From positions 1,632,258 through 1,696,257 of the forward strand of contig JADKGY010000001.1 of assembly GCA_016722045.1 (NCBI GenBank): DNA of 64,000 bases, in the 5' to 3' direction. Source of the DNA: Candidatus Opimibacter skivensis. GTDB taxonomy: Bacteria; Bacteroidota; Bacteroidia; Chitinophagales; Saprospiraceae. Both the position numbers and the translations under genes were made by a program. This document shows, piece by piece, positions 7,488-16,241 of the stretch. Position 1 is the first letter of the stretch, and the number at the start of each line of letters is the position of its first letter. The notes beneath the pieces are model-generated. The model was not told where the DNA came from. It ran no database searches and saw nothing but the letters and a program-made list of their open reading frames with translations.

Positions 7488-9731
7488 TTAATTGCGGATG
7501 ACAATTTTTTGCAGGTAACTCTGATGATTCCCGGTGATGGAGACGACATAAAGTCCGTCAGGCTGATGTCGCAAATCAATGATATCCTTTTTCGTTGTCA
7601 TCTTCTTTTCAAAAACCATTTCGCCGGTAGCTGAATAGATTTTTATCATTGAAGATTCATCAATATTTCCTGTAAACATCACTGTAAAGTTCCCGTCTGA
7701 AGGATTAGGATAAATCGTCATGATGGGATCGGCTTTTACATCTTCAATTCCTGTCAGTGTAGAGACAGTAATATAGAATGTATCAGCATCGCATCCATTA
7801 CTTGCAATCAGCGTAGCGATCCAGGCACCATCCGGATAGATATGAACAGGATTCTCCAATGTGCTGGTTCCTCCATCATCAAACAACCATTCATAGCTTG
7901 TGGCATTTGTTGATGAATTCAGAAAAAATACTTCATGGCCATTATAAACAAAATCACCTCCCGCATGCACTTCAAGATCCTGATCATTGACTACTGAATC
8001 TCTGATCCCTTCACTCATATTATAATATGTACCACTTGGAGACAATTGTAAATTTAAAGCACGCACCATATACGTATACGTACCCGGTGTGATCAGACAT
8101 GTATCTGTAAAAGATGTGCCTGTAACAACTGATTTATTGAGCTTTATAAAATCATCCATCTGATCCGTCTTCATATACACATTATACCCAATGACCGGAT
8201 CAACAGAAGCTGTCCATGAAATATCAGCATTATTACCATTCAATACGACATCCATTTTTGAAACCGGGGCAATGACATCATTTCGCAATGAAGGATCACC
8301 CATGAAAGCCATGTGTACAACACGAGCGCCAAAATTTGAAAAATACAATCCATTGTTGTTTTGAGAAAGACGAACATCATATCCGATATTTTCTCCAAGA
8401 CCCATATGATGAAATTGCCAATGCGGCCTTCCACTCCAGACATTAGTCAGTGTCTTACCCTGCGCAAGAGGCGCCCTCAAAAAATTATCCTGCGAATCCC
8501 AGTCGCCAAAATAACTACCGAACAACATTGTAAAGACGCCTTGCAGATTTGAGTTTGCAAAATCAGTAGTACTTCCTATTCCACCTGCCCCCTGGTACCA
8601 TCCGCCGCCACAACCATATGACCACAGATAACTGCTGTCTGCCATTGTGGCGAAATAATCATCGGCCTTCACATTGTCATGTCCAACCAGTGGGCCAAAA
8701 TTTTTCCACCCACTTGCCGCAAAAGCTTCTGCTCCGAAATATCCAAAATTGTCATCCACTACTCCACGATGTACTGCAGTGAAAACTTTCTTTCTGTAAT
8801 CATGATCCTTGTTGAGATAATTTCTCAGCAATTGCAATTCAGAAGATGCAAATGAAGGCATATTATTAAAATCAACTCTTCCTACCTGCAATTCAAGATC
8901 ACTGGGGATAAACCCCTGATCATATTTTCCATCTTCAGGTACATTGTGATTGCGCGGATCACCTGCCGTGACATTGTTGATTGACACATCTGTCCACACA
9001 CCATTGACATCACCATAAAAAACATCTGCCGGATAGGCTCCGGTATGATCACCATGACCATCTACATTGATCTCTCCGCTATATGGAATCGGTACATGTC
9101 CGATGATTAAAACTGCTTTTGTGATAGTAGGAGCTAAATTGTATGTTGACACAACAAGTGCCTTTACATCAGGGACAGCAGCAGTTCGCGATACGTTGTG
9201 CTGCACCACTCTCCATCCATCACCGATCAGATCGTCTGTCAGTCTCTTGATCTCCAAAGAAAGAGAATCAGAAAATGAATCATCTACCAAAAGAATAATC
9301 ACACCTCTTTTTTCAATAGCCGGGATTTCTATTCCTGCATTGATGTAACCATAGCCGGTAAATGTAGCTGCCTGACGCAATACCTGGTATTCGTAGGAAA
9401 TGCCTTTCACTACGGTGGAGTCAATAAATTCTGTAGCGCTTCCGGGCAAGGTAGCAATGACTGCGCCCCATGCAGTACCTGCCTTAAGTTTGCGGTAAAC
9501 AAAATGTTGCGTAGCCCCTGCATTGGGTGTCCAGGACAACGTGATACGTGGTGGTGACGCCTGAACGACTGCACTCAATTCCACACTTGCATCCTGACAG
9601 GTTTGGGAGAAAAGGGCAGAACAGGGCAAGAGGCAGAAAAGGCAGAAAAGGCAGAAGAGGCGGAAGAGGCGGAAGGGGTGGAAGAGGCGGAATGGGCGGA
9701 ATGGGCGGAAAAGATTAAGATGATTTCTCAT
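7488..9731 (-). CDS. Secreted gingipain (C25)-fold-like protein with FN3, PKD and T9SS sorting domain
   Basis: ATG at 9731 gives a signal peptide; the longer frame to 9779 overlaps the upstream gene. Order: signal peptide (1-42), FN3-like domain (about 58-125), a large alpha/beta domain starting GVIILLVDDSFSDS (143 onward) with GHVPIPYSGE and YPADVFYGDVNGVWTD, a SYGCGGGWYQG motif with Cys374, a second FN3-like stretch (SWTASVDPVIGYNVYMK), a PKD-like domain (SYEWLFDDGGTSTLENPVHIYPDG) and a T9SS tail (IYPNPSDGNFTVMF). The alpha/beta part resembles peptidase C25, and Cys374 is a candidate nucleophile; the catalytic His is not certain, so peptidase activity is inferred. Odd feature: the signal peptide hydrophobic core is encoded by a 9-bp tandem repeat. 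Confidence 0.75.
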   Translation of the reverse strand: MRNHLNLFRPFRPFRLFHPFRLFRLFCLFCLFCLLPCSALFSQTCQDASVELSAVVQASPPRITLSWTPNAGATQHFVYRKLKAGTAWGAVIATLPGSATEFIDSTVVKGISYEYQVLRQAATFTGYGYINAGIEIPAIEKRGVIILLVDDSFSDSLSLEIKRLTDDLIGDGWRVVQHNVSRTAAVPDVKALVVSTYNLAPTITKAVLIIGHVPIPYSGEINVDGHGDHTGAYPADVFYGDVNGVWTDVSINNVTAGDPRNHNVPEDGKYDQGFIPSDLELQVGRVDFNNMPSFASSELQLLRNYLNKDHDYRKKVFTAVHRGVVDDNFGYFGAEAFAASGWKNFGPLVGHDNVKADDYFATMADSSYLWSYGCGGGWYQGAGGIGSTTDFANSNLQGVFTMLFGSYFGDWDSQDNFLRAPLAQGKTLTNVWSGRPHWQFHHMGLGENIGYDVRLSQNNNGLYFSNFGARVVHMAFMGDPSLRNDVIAPVSKMDVVLNGNNADISWTASVDPVIGYNVYMKTDQMDDFIKLNKSVVTGTSFTDTCLITPGTYTYMVRALNLQLSPSGTYYNMSEGIRDSVVNDQDLEVHAGGDFVYNGHEVFFLNSSTNATSYEWLFDDGGTSTLENPVHIYPDGAWIATLIASNGCDADTFYITVSTLTGIEDVKADPIMTIYPNPSDGNFTVMFTGNIDESSMIKIYSATGEMVFEKKMTTKKDIIDLRHQPDGLYVVSITGNHQSYLQKIVIRN
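9605..9712. repeat. 9-bp tandem repeat inside signal-peptide coding region
   Basis: About eleven units of AGGCAGAAA/AGGCGGAAG type, read on the minus strand as Phe-Arg-Pro/Leu then Phe-Cys-Leu tripeptides at residues 8-34 of the C25-like protein. The period is a multiple of three, so unit gain or loss keeps the frame. Confidence 0.85.
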
Positions 9732-9771
9732 GTGCAATGATTGATGGTAAGTGAATGTAAGTGCAGTCCTA

Positions 9772-12225
9772 TTATTCAACTTTAATGGATGTAATATCCT
9801 GAATTAATCCGGCAGAATTAGCGGTTACTTCAATATTGCCTTTTTTAGTTTCGCTCCGTAAAATTAGCATTGCTTTTCCATAGAATAATCTGATATGATC
9901 AGATTGAAATGATTCTGTGGACTGCGGATTCCCATTCCCCACGCCTGCCAGATTTCCCTCTCCGGTGATGCTGAGTGCTATGGTTTGATCGGCCAATGGA
10001 CAAACATTTCCATCCTTGTCTAAAGCCTCAATGAGGACATACGACAGATCCATACCATCAGCTTTTATTGTGGTGTGATCAGGGACAAGCTTTATCCGGA
10101 CAGGCGCACCAACAGTTTTCACTACTGATTCACCTATGATCACGCCTTCTTTGTAAGCCACAGCTTTTAATTCACCGGGTTCGTATACGACATCATTCCA
10201 CATGAGCCTGAAGCGCTCTTTTGAATTTTGAGAATCAGGTATTTTACATTTAGTGCCAAGAGATTTACCGTTCAGAAATAATTCCGCGCAATCGCCATTC
10301 GTATAGACAAACACAGGGATTGTTTTTCCTTCCATACCAGGCCAATTCCAATGGGGTAAAATATGTACCGTCACTTCATCTGGTTTCCAATAACTTTTAT
10401 ACAAATAATATCTGTCCTTCGGTAAACCGACAAGGTCAAAAATTCCAAAATATGAACTCACTGAAGCTTCGGCATCCGTCATCCCCATCTTTTTGACAGA
10501 ATTATTTTCAAAGGGTGTAGGCTCACCGAGATAATCAAAACCTGTCCAGACAAATTCACCGGCGACATAATTTTCTTCCTGTTGCCACATAAAATCATCA
10601 TCGGGGATTTCTGCCCAATCGGGAGCATTGAGATCATACGAACTGACCTGCATTGATTTTGTAAAATCAGTTTTCTTTTCAGTTAATGGCCATTCATAGA
10701 AACCTCGTGTACTCACAGTAGATGCGGACTCTGAAATGATGACAGCTTTATTAGGTTCAAGTTGTCTTGCCAGGTCATAGCGTCGACCATAGTTCCAGCT
10801 ATGTACATCGTAATAATCAAAATGCCTAAGTCGTGCACTATTGCGACTATCACAGACTAGCGTGACAGGTCTTGATGTATCATAGCGTTTTACATTATTG
10901 ACCATCGTATGCAATTTGTCAAAACCGCCATTGATATTCCATTGTACATCACCTATTTCATTTCCAACACTCCATAAAAAAATACATGGATGATTGCGGT
11001 CCCGCAAAATCCAGTTCTTCACATTGCGATCAGAAAATTCAGTAAAATCTGTTTCGGGCAGGATATCGGCTTTCTGATCATACTTATCAAAAATTTCATC
11101 AAGGACCAGTATGCCCATTTTATCACATAGCTCCAATAGTTCAGGTGCAGGTACATTGTGACTTGTGCGAATAGCATTGCATCCCATGCTCTTCAGAAGT
11201 TCAAGCTGGCGTTCCATGGCTCTCGGATAGAAAGCAGCTCCGAGTGGACCCTGATCATGATGAAGGCACACGCCTTTTAATTGGACGCGCTGATCATTGA
11301 GATAAAATCCATCATCTGGGGTAAAACGTATTGAACGGACTCCGAATGTTGCCATGTCAGTGTCCAGGACTTTATCCCCTTTGCTGATGATCGTTTTGAG
11401 TGTGTACAAAACACCATTGGAGACTTCCCATTTGTCCGGATTAGTCAATGTGAAAGTCGATTCAAAATCTTTATGCAGACCTGCGGCTATTTTTCCTTTT
11501 GTCTCCTTTGTGGCGATTTCCTTTCCATGCGGGCTGATGATAATTTGCTTTACTAAAATCTCTTCTTCAGTATTCGGAGATTGATTGACTATGGAGGTGA
11601 TTACATTGACATTGGCATAATTAGATTTAATAATGGGCGTTGTGATTTGTGTTCCCCATAGATCTGCGTGGATAGGATTCACTACGATCAATTGAACTTT
11701 CCTATAGATACCAGCCCCTGGATACCAACGGCTATCATGTGCTCTGGTGTCTGCATGAACTGCAAGAATATTATCACCATTCACTTTTACCAAATCAGTG
11801 ATGTCAACATAAAATGAACTGTATCCATAGTCCCACTTTCCAGCCAATACGCCATTGATATAGATCTCAGGAAATGCCATCACACCATCGAATAAAAGAA
11901 TGATTCGTTTTCCGGAGTATGCTGAGGTAATATTTAGTTTATACCGATACCATCCTTCTCCCTTCCAGGGCAATTTCGCTGTGTTGCCATCGCCATTTAC
12001 ATCAAATGGTCCTGCTATTGCCCAGTCATGCGGAATAGAAACGGTTTGCCATTTAGAGTCATCATTGTCTTTACTAAATGCATTTGGATTTTCTCCTAAG
12101 GCAAATTTCCAGTTGGATTGAAGGGTGAGAACTTCCCTGGATTGGGAAAAGCAGGAAATAGTCAGAAAGGAAAAAACCAGTAACAACCATGATCGAATTT
12201 GCATACAGGCAGGTTGAATATTCAT
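9772..12225 (-). CDS. Glycoside hydrolase family 2 enzyme (beta-galactosidase-like), secreted
   Basis: 817 residues. Signal peptide from Met8 (MQIRSWLLLVFSFLTIS) or Met1; ATG at 12225 or 12204. GH2 sugar-binding jelly roll (about 30-185: NWKFALGENP, HDWAIAGPFD, WYRYKLNI, DTRAHDSRWYPGAGIY), immunoglobulin-like domain (186-300), TIM barrel from GVRSIRFTPDDGFYLN. Catalytic acid/base Glu423 in WSVGNEIGD and nucleophile Glu499 in VIISESAS fit the family. C-terminal DUF4982-like and Ig-like domains follow (KPDEVTVHILPHWNWPG; ADGMDLSYVLIEALDKDGN). It acts on beta-linked sugars in the periplasm or outside; the exact substrate is not readable. Its end overlaps the untrimmed frame of the next gene by 8 nt only. 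Confidence 0.92.
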   Translation of the reverse strand: MNIQPACMQIRSWLLLVFSFLTISCFSQSREVLTLQSNWKFALGENPNAFSKDNDDSKWQTVSIPHDWAIAGPFDVNGDGNTAKLPWKGEGWYRYKLNITSAYSGKRIILLFDGVMAFPEIYINGVLAGKWDYGYSSFYVDITDLVKVNGDNILAVHADTRAHDSRWYPGAGIYRKVQLIVVNPIHADLWGTQITTPIIKSNYANVNVITSIVNQSPNTEEEILVKQIIISPHGKEIATKETKGKIAAGLHKDFESTFTLTNPDKWEVSNGVLYTLKTIISKGDKVLDTDMATFGVRSIRFTPDDGFYLNDQRVQLKGVCLHHDQGPLGAAFYPRAMERQLELLKSMGCNAIRTSHNVPAPELLELCDKMGILVLDEIFDKYDQKADILPETDFTEFSDRNVKNWILRDRNHPCIFLWSVGNEIGDVQWNINGGFDKLHTMVNNVKRYDTSRPVTLVCDSRNSARLRHFDYYDVHSWNYGRRYDLARQLEPNKAVIISESASTVSTRGFYEWPLTEKKTDFTKSMQVSSYDLNAPDWAEIPDDDFMWQQEENYVAGEFVWTGFDYLGEPTPFENNSVKKMGMTDAEASVSSYFGIFDLVGLPKDRYYLYKSYWKPDEVTVHILPHWNWPGMEGKTIPVFVYTNGDCAELFLNGKSLGTKCKIPDSQNSKERFRLMWNDVVYEPGELKAVAYKEGVIIGESVVKTVGAPVRIKLVPDHTTIKADGMDLSYVLIEALDKDGNVCPLADQTIALSITGEGNLAGVGNGNPQSTESFQSDHIRLFYGKAMLILRSETKKGNIEVTANSAGLIQDITSIKVE

Positions 12226-12234
12226 TAATAGAAT

Positions 12235-12774
12235 TCAGAACGATTTAGGGAAATACTCATCATTTTTCCAATTTTCAGGATTTCGTACAATGTAATTACT
12301 TATTCTTAGATAAGCTTTGTTGCTTCTAATGATATGATCATGAAAAGAACGATGCCACGAGAATTTAGGCACATAAGAATTATCTGCATTGGTTTCCTTT
12401 TCACGAATGCGAATTAGCTTTGAGGCGGTCATTTTGAAAGCTCCAATTAAATCGTAAAAAGGCTTTATCTTGATAGTCGATGTATCTGATAAAAATGTCG
12501 TTGAATTTAAAATGTTTTCTCTGCTTATTTCCAGTATGCCATGTATGTGATTTGGCATGACAACAAATTGATGCAATACAACATAAGGATAGTTTTCCTC
12601 CAACCAATACCATTGTTCCAATACAATCTTTCCGAAATCATTTAAGTATGCTTTTTTATTCCTAATTTCCCCAAGAAAACAGACGTCATTTTTTACATTA
12701 GATGTGAAGTAATAAAGTCCATCTCGACTATAATCATAGCCTTTTAACCGCACTCGTTTTCTAACTGGTTTCAC
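12235..12774 (-). CDS. REP-associated tyrosine transposase (RAYT), Y1/HUH family
   Basis: 179 residues. HUH motif His76-Ile-His78 in VVMPNHIHGIL and a catalytic Tyr candidate, Tyr161, in SNYIVRNPENWKND; the SFHDHIIRSNK motif before it is typical of RAYTs. These enzymes nick and move or process short palindromic repeats as single-stranded DNA. Starts at GTG (12774), with GGAG six bases upstream; no ATG alternative keeps the N-terminal motif KGYDYSRDGLYYFT. Not flanked by IS ends. It sits 10 nt upstream of the GH2 gene on the same strand, and directly beside the 54/71-bp palindromic repeat array at 12829-13425, which may be its substrate (inference). Confidence 0.85.
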   Translation of the reverse strand: MKPVRKRVRLKGYDYSRDGLYYFTSNVKNDVCFLGEIRNKKAYLNDFGKIVLEQWYWLEENYPYVVLHQFVVMPNHIHGILEISRENILNSTTFLSDTSTIKIKPFYDLIGAFKMTASKLIRIREKETNADNSYVPKFSWHRSFHDHIIRSNKAYLRISNYIVRNPENWKNDEYFPKSF

Positions 12775-12828
12775 AACTCCAAATTAAAAATTTTTCTCTT
12801 TGGAATACATTCAATATTTTATTATTTC

Positions 12829-13172
12829 GACAGTAGGGATAGCCTATGATCTATTAAGGAATTCCAGTATTTCATTTTTTTGAGCGTACAGGCAGCCCTT
12901 GACCGATCACGGAAATTCCAGTATTTCATTTTTTTGAGAGTACGGACAGGACTTGACCAATGACGGAAATTCCAGTATTTCATTTTTTTGAGCGTACAGG
13001 CAGCCCTTGACCGATCACGGAAATTCCAGTATTTCATTTTTTTGAGAGTACGGACAGCCCTTGACCGATTACGGAAATTCCAGTATTTCATTTTTTTGAG
13101 AGTACGGACAGCCCTTGACCGATCACGGAAATTCCAGTATTTCATTTTTTTGAGAGTACGGACAGGTCGCGA
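12829..13172. repeat. Tandem array, six 54-bp units (left arm)
   Basis: ATTCCAGTAT recurs at 12861, 12915, 12969, 13023, 13077 and 13131, exactly 54 bp apart; a degenerate half unit precedes at 12829-12860. Each unit holds a core CATTTTTTTGAG(A/C)GTAC(G/A)GRCAG and a variable part GACCGATCACGGAA. Units 2 and 5 differ by a few bases, so it is not a collapsed identical array. The frame is open on both strands only because 54 is a multiple of three. Confidence 0.9.
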
Positions 13173-13198
13173 CCTGTCCGTACTCTCAAAAAAATGAA
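13141..13198. repeat. 58-bp perfect palindrome at array centre
   Basis: Two 29-nt arms meet at TCG|CGA (13169/13170). Each arm is one copy of the array core (CATTTTTTTGAGAGTACGGACAG plus flanks), so the left and right arrays face each other like two REPs in a REPIN. No spacer at the centre. Confidence 0.9.
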
Positions 13199-13425
13199 TT
13201 CCGAAAATCTTTCCGTATCCATTCCAGTCCATCAGCTTCCAATCCTGTCCGTACTCTCAAAAAAATGAATTCCGAAAATCTTTCTGTATCCATTCCAGTC
13301 CATCAGCTTCCAATCCTGTCCGTACTCTCATAAAAATGAATTCCGAAAATCTTTCTATCTCGATTCAAGTCCCTCCGCTTCCAATCCTGTCCGTAATCTC
13401 ATAAAAATAAAATTCCGAAAATCTT
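13173..13425. repeat. Tandem array, four 71-bp units (right arm, inverted core)
   Basis: CCTGTCCG starts at 13173, 13244, 13315 and 13386, exactly 71 bp apart (the last copy is diverged). Each unit has the same core as the left arm but inverted (CTGTCCGTACTCTCAAAAAAATG), followed by a different spacer (TTCCGAAAATCTTT ... CCATTCCAGTCCATCAGC). Units decay to the right, the last being the most diverged. Confidence 0.9.
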
Positions 13426-13427
13426 TT

Positions 13428-13507
13428 CTCTCACTCTCTTACTATCTCACTTCTCTCACTCTCTCACTTCTCTCACTCTCTCACTTCTCTCACTCCTCTC
13501 ACTTCTC
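13428..13507. repeat. CT-rich short tandem repeat (TCTCACT) abutting a stop codon
   Basis: Runs of TCTCACT/TCTCTCACTC ending at 13507; the stop codon of the SDR gene is 13508-13510. Confidence 0.8.
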
Positions 13508-14221
13508 TTACTGTGGCATACTCGGCCTCACTTCGATCTTACTGGGCAATGTCCTTGGATTTAATTTTAATAAATCGACAACCATATCTCCGATATCTTC
13601 AGGTTGAATCTTCCAATCGTCTTTTTCATTTGGAACATGGCCATTGAAGTATGTAGCCACTGACCCGGGCATGATGGTCGTCACTTTGATACCATATTTC
13701 CGCAGGTCCAGCATTACCGCCTGTGTAAAACCCACGAGTCCGAATTTGCTGGCATTGTATGCAGCTCCATTGGCGAAAAAATTAGTACCCGCGAGACTGG
13801 CCATCGTGATGAGATATCCTTTGCTTGCTTTGAGTGCTTCAACTGTAGCTTTGACAGTATTAAATACACCGGTAAGATTGGTATCGATGACTTCATTCCA
13901 TTTTTCAAGTGACATGGATTCAATGGAATCGAAATGCCCGACGCCGGCATTCGCGATCACGACATCCAGCTGTCCCCACGTTGCCATGATTTCTTTTACA
14001 CAGGCCTCCTGGCTTTTTTCATCCCGAACATCACATATTAACCCCAGGGTATCGGCAGCACCCAATTTGATAAGCTTGCTTGCTTCGGTCCTGGCTTCAG
14101 CGGCATTTCGGCCCGTAATGGCGATGCGCATCCCTTCCGCTGCCATGCGCTCAGCAATACCGAGACCAATCCCTTTTGTCCCACCTGTGATCAAGGCTGT
14201 TTTATTTTGTAAAGAAGTCAT
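13508..14221 (-). CDS. Short-chain dehydrogenase/reductase (SDR)
   Basis: 237 residues from the ATG at 14221 (MTSLQNKTALITGG); the extended frame to 14251 adds only ten residues before the usual SDR start. Classical SDR: NAD(P)-binding TGGTKGIG at 12-19, NAG at 91-93, and the catalytic set Asn115, Ser142, Tyr155, Lys159 (AAYNASKFG). GRN after the second strand hints at NADP preference. Soluble cytoplasmic oxidoreductase; substrate unknown. Stands alone on its strand with a 27-nt-period repeat region upstream and a CT array at its end. Confidence 0.93.
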   Translation of the reverse strand: MTSLQNKTALITGGTKGIGLGIAERMAAEGMRIAITGRNAAEARTEASKLIKLGAADTLGLICDVRDEKSQEACVKEIMATWGQLDVVIANAGVGHFDSIESMSLEKWNEVIDTNLTGVFNTVKATVEALKASKGYLITMASLAGTNFFANGAAYNASKFGLVGFTQAVMLDLRKYGIKVTTIMPGSVATYFNGHVPNEKDDWKIQPEDIGDMVVDLLKLNPRTLPSKIEVRPSMPQ

Positions 14222-14339
14222 ATTCTGAATTTTTATAGAACAATAATGCAAAAATCAGTTTTTAGTTGTCGGTTGTGATAAAGTGGAGAAGTTTTATGTT
14301 GTTGGAAAGTGGACTGGTGTTTTGTTACTGGTTTTAGGT

Positions 14340-14537
14340 TAAAATGTAAAACCAATCACTTTTAGCCGATAACTTATCTAGTATCCAATTCCAAATAACC
14401 AATAACTTGTCTTGTTTCCAATAACCAATACCTTGTCCACTTTCCTAAAACCAATACCTTGTCCACTTTCCTATAACCAATAACTTGTCTACTTTCCAAT
14501 AACCAATAACTTGTCTAACTTCCTACAACCAAATACT
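14340..14537. repeat. Imperfect ~27-bp tandem repeat in intergenic gap
   Basis: AACCAATAACTTGTCTACTTTCC-type units repeat about six times between the SDR and NicO/UreH-like genes. The complementary words TTGGAAAGTGGAC occur just upstream at about 14302, so the strand could fold back. Fills the 331-bp gap; promoters for the two divergent genes must lie in or beside it. Confidence 0.7.
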
Positions 14538-14552
14538 ATCAACTCAGTATAA

Positions 14553-15179
14553 ATGTTCCACAATTCCCTGCAACTTTTCCTAAGTGTCTTGTCGATCAGT
14601 ATTCTTCATGCCATTTTACCTAATCATTGGTTACCTGTCGTCGCGATATCAAGACAATTAGGTTGGACTGCACGGAAGACAGTCGGTATCACCATGTTGG
14701 CAGCCCTGGCTCATTCACTCAGCACAGTGATCATAGGGATTCTTCTTGCGCTTGGTGGAATGACGTTGAGTGGTATTCTTCCATACTTTCGATTCATAGC
14801 AGCAGGAATACTTGTTATCCTGGGTTTATTATTTGTCTGGCGGCATCAGCATCACATGCATTTTCATCTTCGCGAATTGAAAGTGGAATCACATCCGAAG
14901 ATGGGATATATCCTTGGTACGCTTTTACTTGCGATGTTTTTGTCGCCGTGCCTTGAAGTAGGAGCACTTTTTTTGGTTGCCGGTACGGAAGGGATGCAGA
15001 CTACATTGATCGTAGCTGCTGTCTATACGATCACATCTGCTCTGGGCATGACATTGTTTGCCTGGCTTGCCCTCCAGGGACTCAAGCGTTTTGACTGGCA
15101 TAAACTGGAGCATAGCTCAGGTTTGATATCCGGGATTATTTTGATCGCGACGGGGGTGATGTTCCTCATTTTCAAGTAG
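14553..15179 (+). CDS. NicO/UreH/DsbD-like polytopic membrane protein
   Basis: 208 residues with about six hydrophobic segments and no signal peptide. The first segment ends HAILPNHW (His19, His25), like the HAxxPDH motif of nickel/cobalt and UreH-type permeases; a second short His-rich stretch RHQHHMHFH (about 96-104) follows segment three. FLSPCLEVGALFLVAG resembles the SPC-(L/E) motif of the same superfamily. Probable inner-membrane metal or thiol-linked transporter; the substrate cannot be assigned. ATG at 14553. Confidence 0.7.
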   Translation: MFHNSLQLFLSVLSISILHAILPNHWLPVVAISRQLGWTARKTVGITMLAALAHSLSTVIIGILLALGGMTLSGILPYFRFIAAGILVILGLLFVWRHQHHMHFHLRELKVESHPKMGYILGTLLLAMFLSPCLEVGALFLVAGTEGMQTTLIVAAVYTITSALGMTLFAWLALQGLKRFDWHKLEHSSGLISGIILIATGVMFLIFK

Positions 15180-15265
15180 AAATGGCATCAAAAAGCGAAC
15201 CTAAAACGGCCACTAATTTGGATCCAAAAACCCTTCCTAATTAACAGATTATCATATAGTTAAAC

Positions 15266-15325
15266 CATCGTGGCACGACTAGTGGTGGCACGACTAGTCG
15301 TGCCACCACTAGTCGTGCCACGATG
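15266..15325. repeat. 60-bp perfect palindrome
   Basis: CATCGTGGCACGACTAGTGG and its continuation are mirrored base for base about the centre at 15295/15296. Each arm holds the word GTGGCACGACTAG twice, so the element is a nested palindrome. No T-run follows, so it is not a classical terminator. Sits between the NicO/UreH-like gene and a small secreted protein gene. Confidence 0.9.
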
Positions 15326-15400
15326 ACTCTACGGGGTTCACACGCTTCTAAGTTCAAACCCATTTTGGAACATTCCTCCTCAATATTTCATTATACATAC

Positions 15401-15781
15401 ATGATTCCTATAAGAACAATAGCTCTTTTGCCTGCATTTTTTATGGCCCTTTCCGGATCAAAATGTCAGACAACGATATCCGATAATGTTATCCAAAAAA
15501 TCGGATTCGACTTCGCTGCTGTGGACGAGAAAGGCCTGATCAATAGCGAGACTTCCATTGATTATGAATTCTGTATCCCAATGGATGAGACTATGATGGC
15601 TAAAATAAAAGCGATAGAACCCGATGTGCAGACACCTCGCCTGGCAAAAGGTCGCATCGCCTGTTCGCAGCAGGAATGGCTTTGTATCGTCACGACGCAC
15701 GACTCAAAATGGAAAGAGAAATTGTACACAATTGCTTCACTTCCTTTCGTACAGCGTATCGTGCAGACAGATTACGAATAG
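15401..15781 (+). CDS. Small secreted hypothetical protein
   Basis: 126 residues from the ATG at 15401, which gives an N-terminal hydrophobic signal (MIPIRTIALLPAFFMALSGS); the frame can be extended to 15323 but that adds a soluble stretch and part of the palindrome region. No family recognised. Mature part is short, mixed charged, with three Cys (FCIPMDE, IACSQQEWLCIV). A Lys precedes the first Cys after the hydrophobic stretch, so a lipobox is unlikely. 42 nt upstream of the DoxX-like gene on the same strand, so possibly co-transcribed. Confidence 0.65.
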   Translation: MIPIRTIALLPAFFMALSGSKCQTTISDNVIQKIGFDFAAVDEKGLINSETSIDYEFCIPMDETMMAKIKAIEPDVQTPRLAKGRIACSQQEWLCIVTTHDSKWKEKLYTIASLPFVQRIVQTDYE

Positions 15782-15823
15782 TCCGTCTTATCACTTATAT
15801 TCATCCTTGTAATTAAACATGAG

Positions 15824-16219
15824 ATGAAGAAGTATTTCACATTTGTATTTTTTCTGAAATTGGTTGTGGCGGTCATTTTGTTGCAGACACTCTTCTTTAA
15901 ATTTACGGGAGCTACTGAGAGCAAGTATATTTTTGAAACTGTAGGCATGGAGCCCTGGGGACGCATTGGTTCAGGCATCGTTGAATTGATTGCGGCTATT
16001 CTGATCCTCATGCCGCGCACATCCTGGATAGGTGCAATTCTTGCTTTAGGAACTGTATCAGGCGCTATTTTTTTTCATCTCACAAAGCTGGGGATCGTCG
16101 TCATGGATGACGGAGGATTACTTTTTATTCTTGCTTGCGTTGTTTTTTTATTCAGTCTGATTATTCTTTGGATTGACCGTCAAAACGTACCCGTATTGAA
16201 CAAACTGTTTTCAACATAA
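15824..16219 (+). CDS. DoxX/MauE-like small membrane protein
   Basis: 131 residues with four predicted membrane helices: VFFLKLVVAVILLQTLFFKF, IVELIAAILIL, GAILALGTVSGAIFFHL and FILACVVFLFSLIIL. The F-K-F-T-G and E(L/P) spacing in the first two helices fits the DoxX-like family, whose members are thought to be membrane redox partners; the role here is unknown. ATG at 15824. Convergent with the carbonic anhydrase gene, whose stop is 22 bp away. Confidence 0.75.
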   Translation: MKKYFTFVFFLKLVVAVILLQTLFFKFTGATESKYIFETVGMEPWGRIGSGIVELIAAILILMPRTSWIGAILALGTVSGAIFFHLTKLGIVVMDDGGLLFILACVVFLFSLIILWIDRQNVPVLNKLFST

Positions 16220-16241
16220 GGAATGATAAGAAATGTGAAAG

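Noticed and set aside
12822..13232. 136-residue open frame of 18-residue repeats on the minus strand (and a matching plus-strand frame at 12988-13197)
   Set aside because: Open on both strands because the 54-bp repeat length is a multiple of three; no start context, no signal peptide, and the palindrome forces both frames.
12861..13425. Regular repeats with spacers, CRISPR-like at first sight
   Set aside because: The stretches between cores are themselves repeated, not unique, units face both ways around a palindrome, and no cas genes are present.
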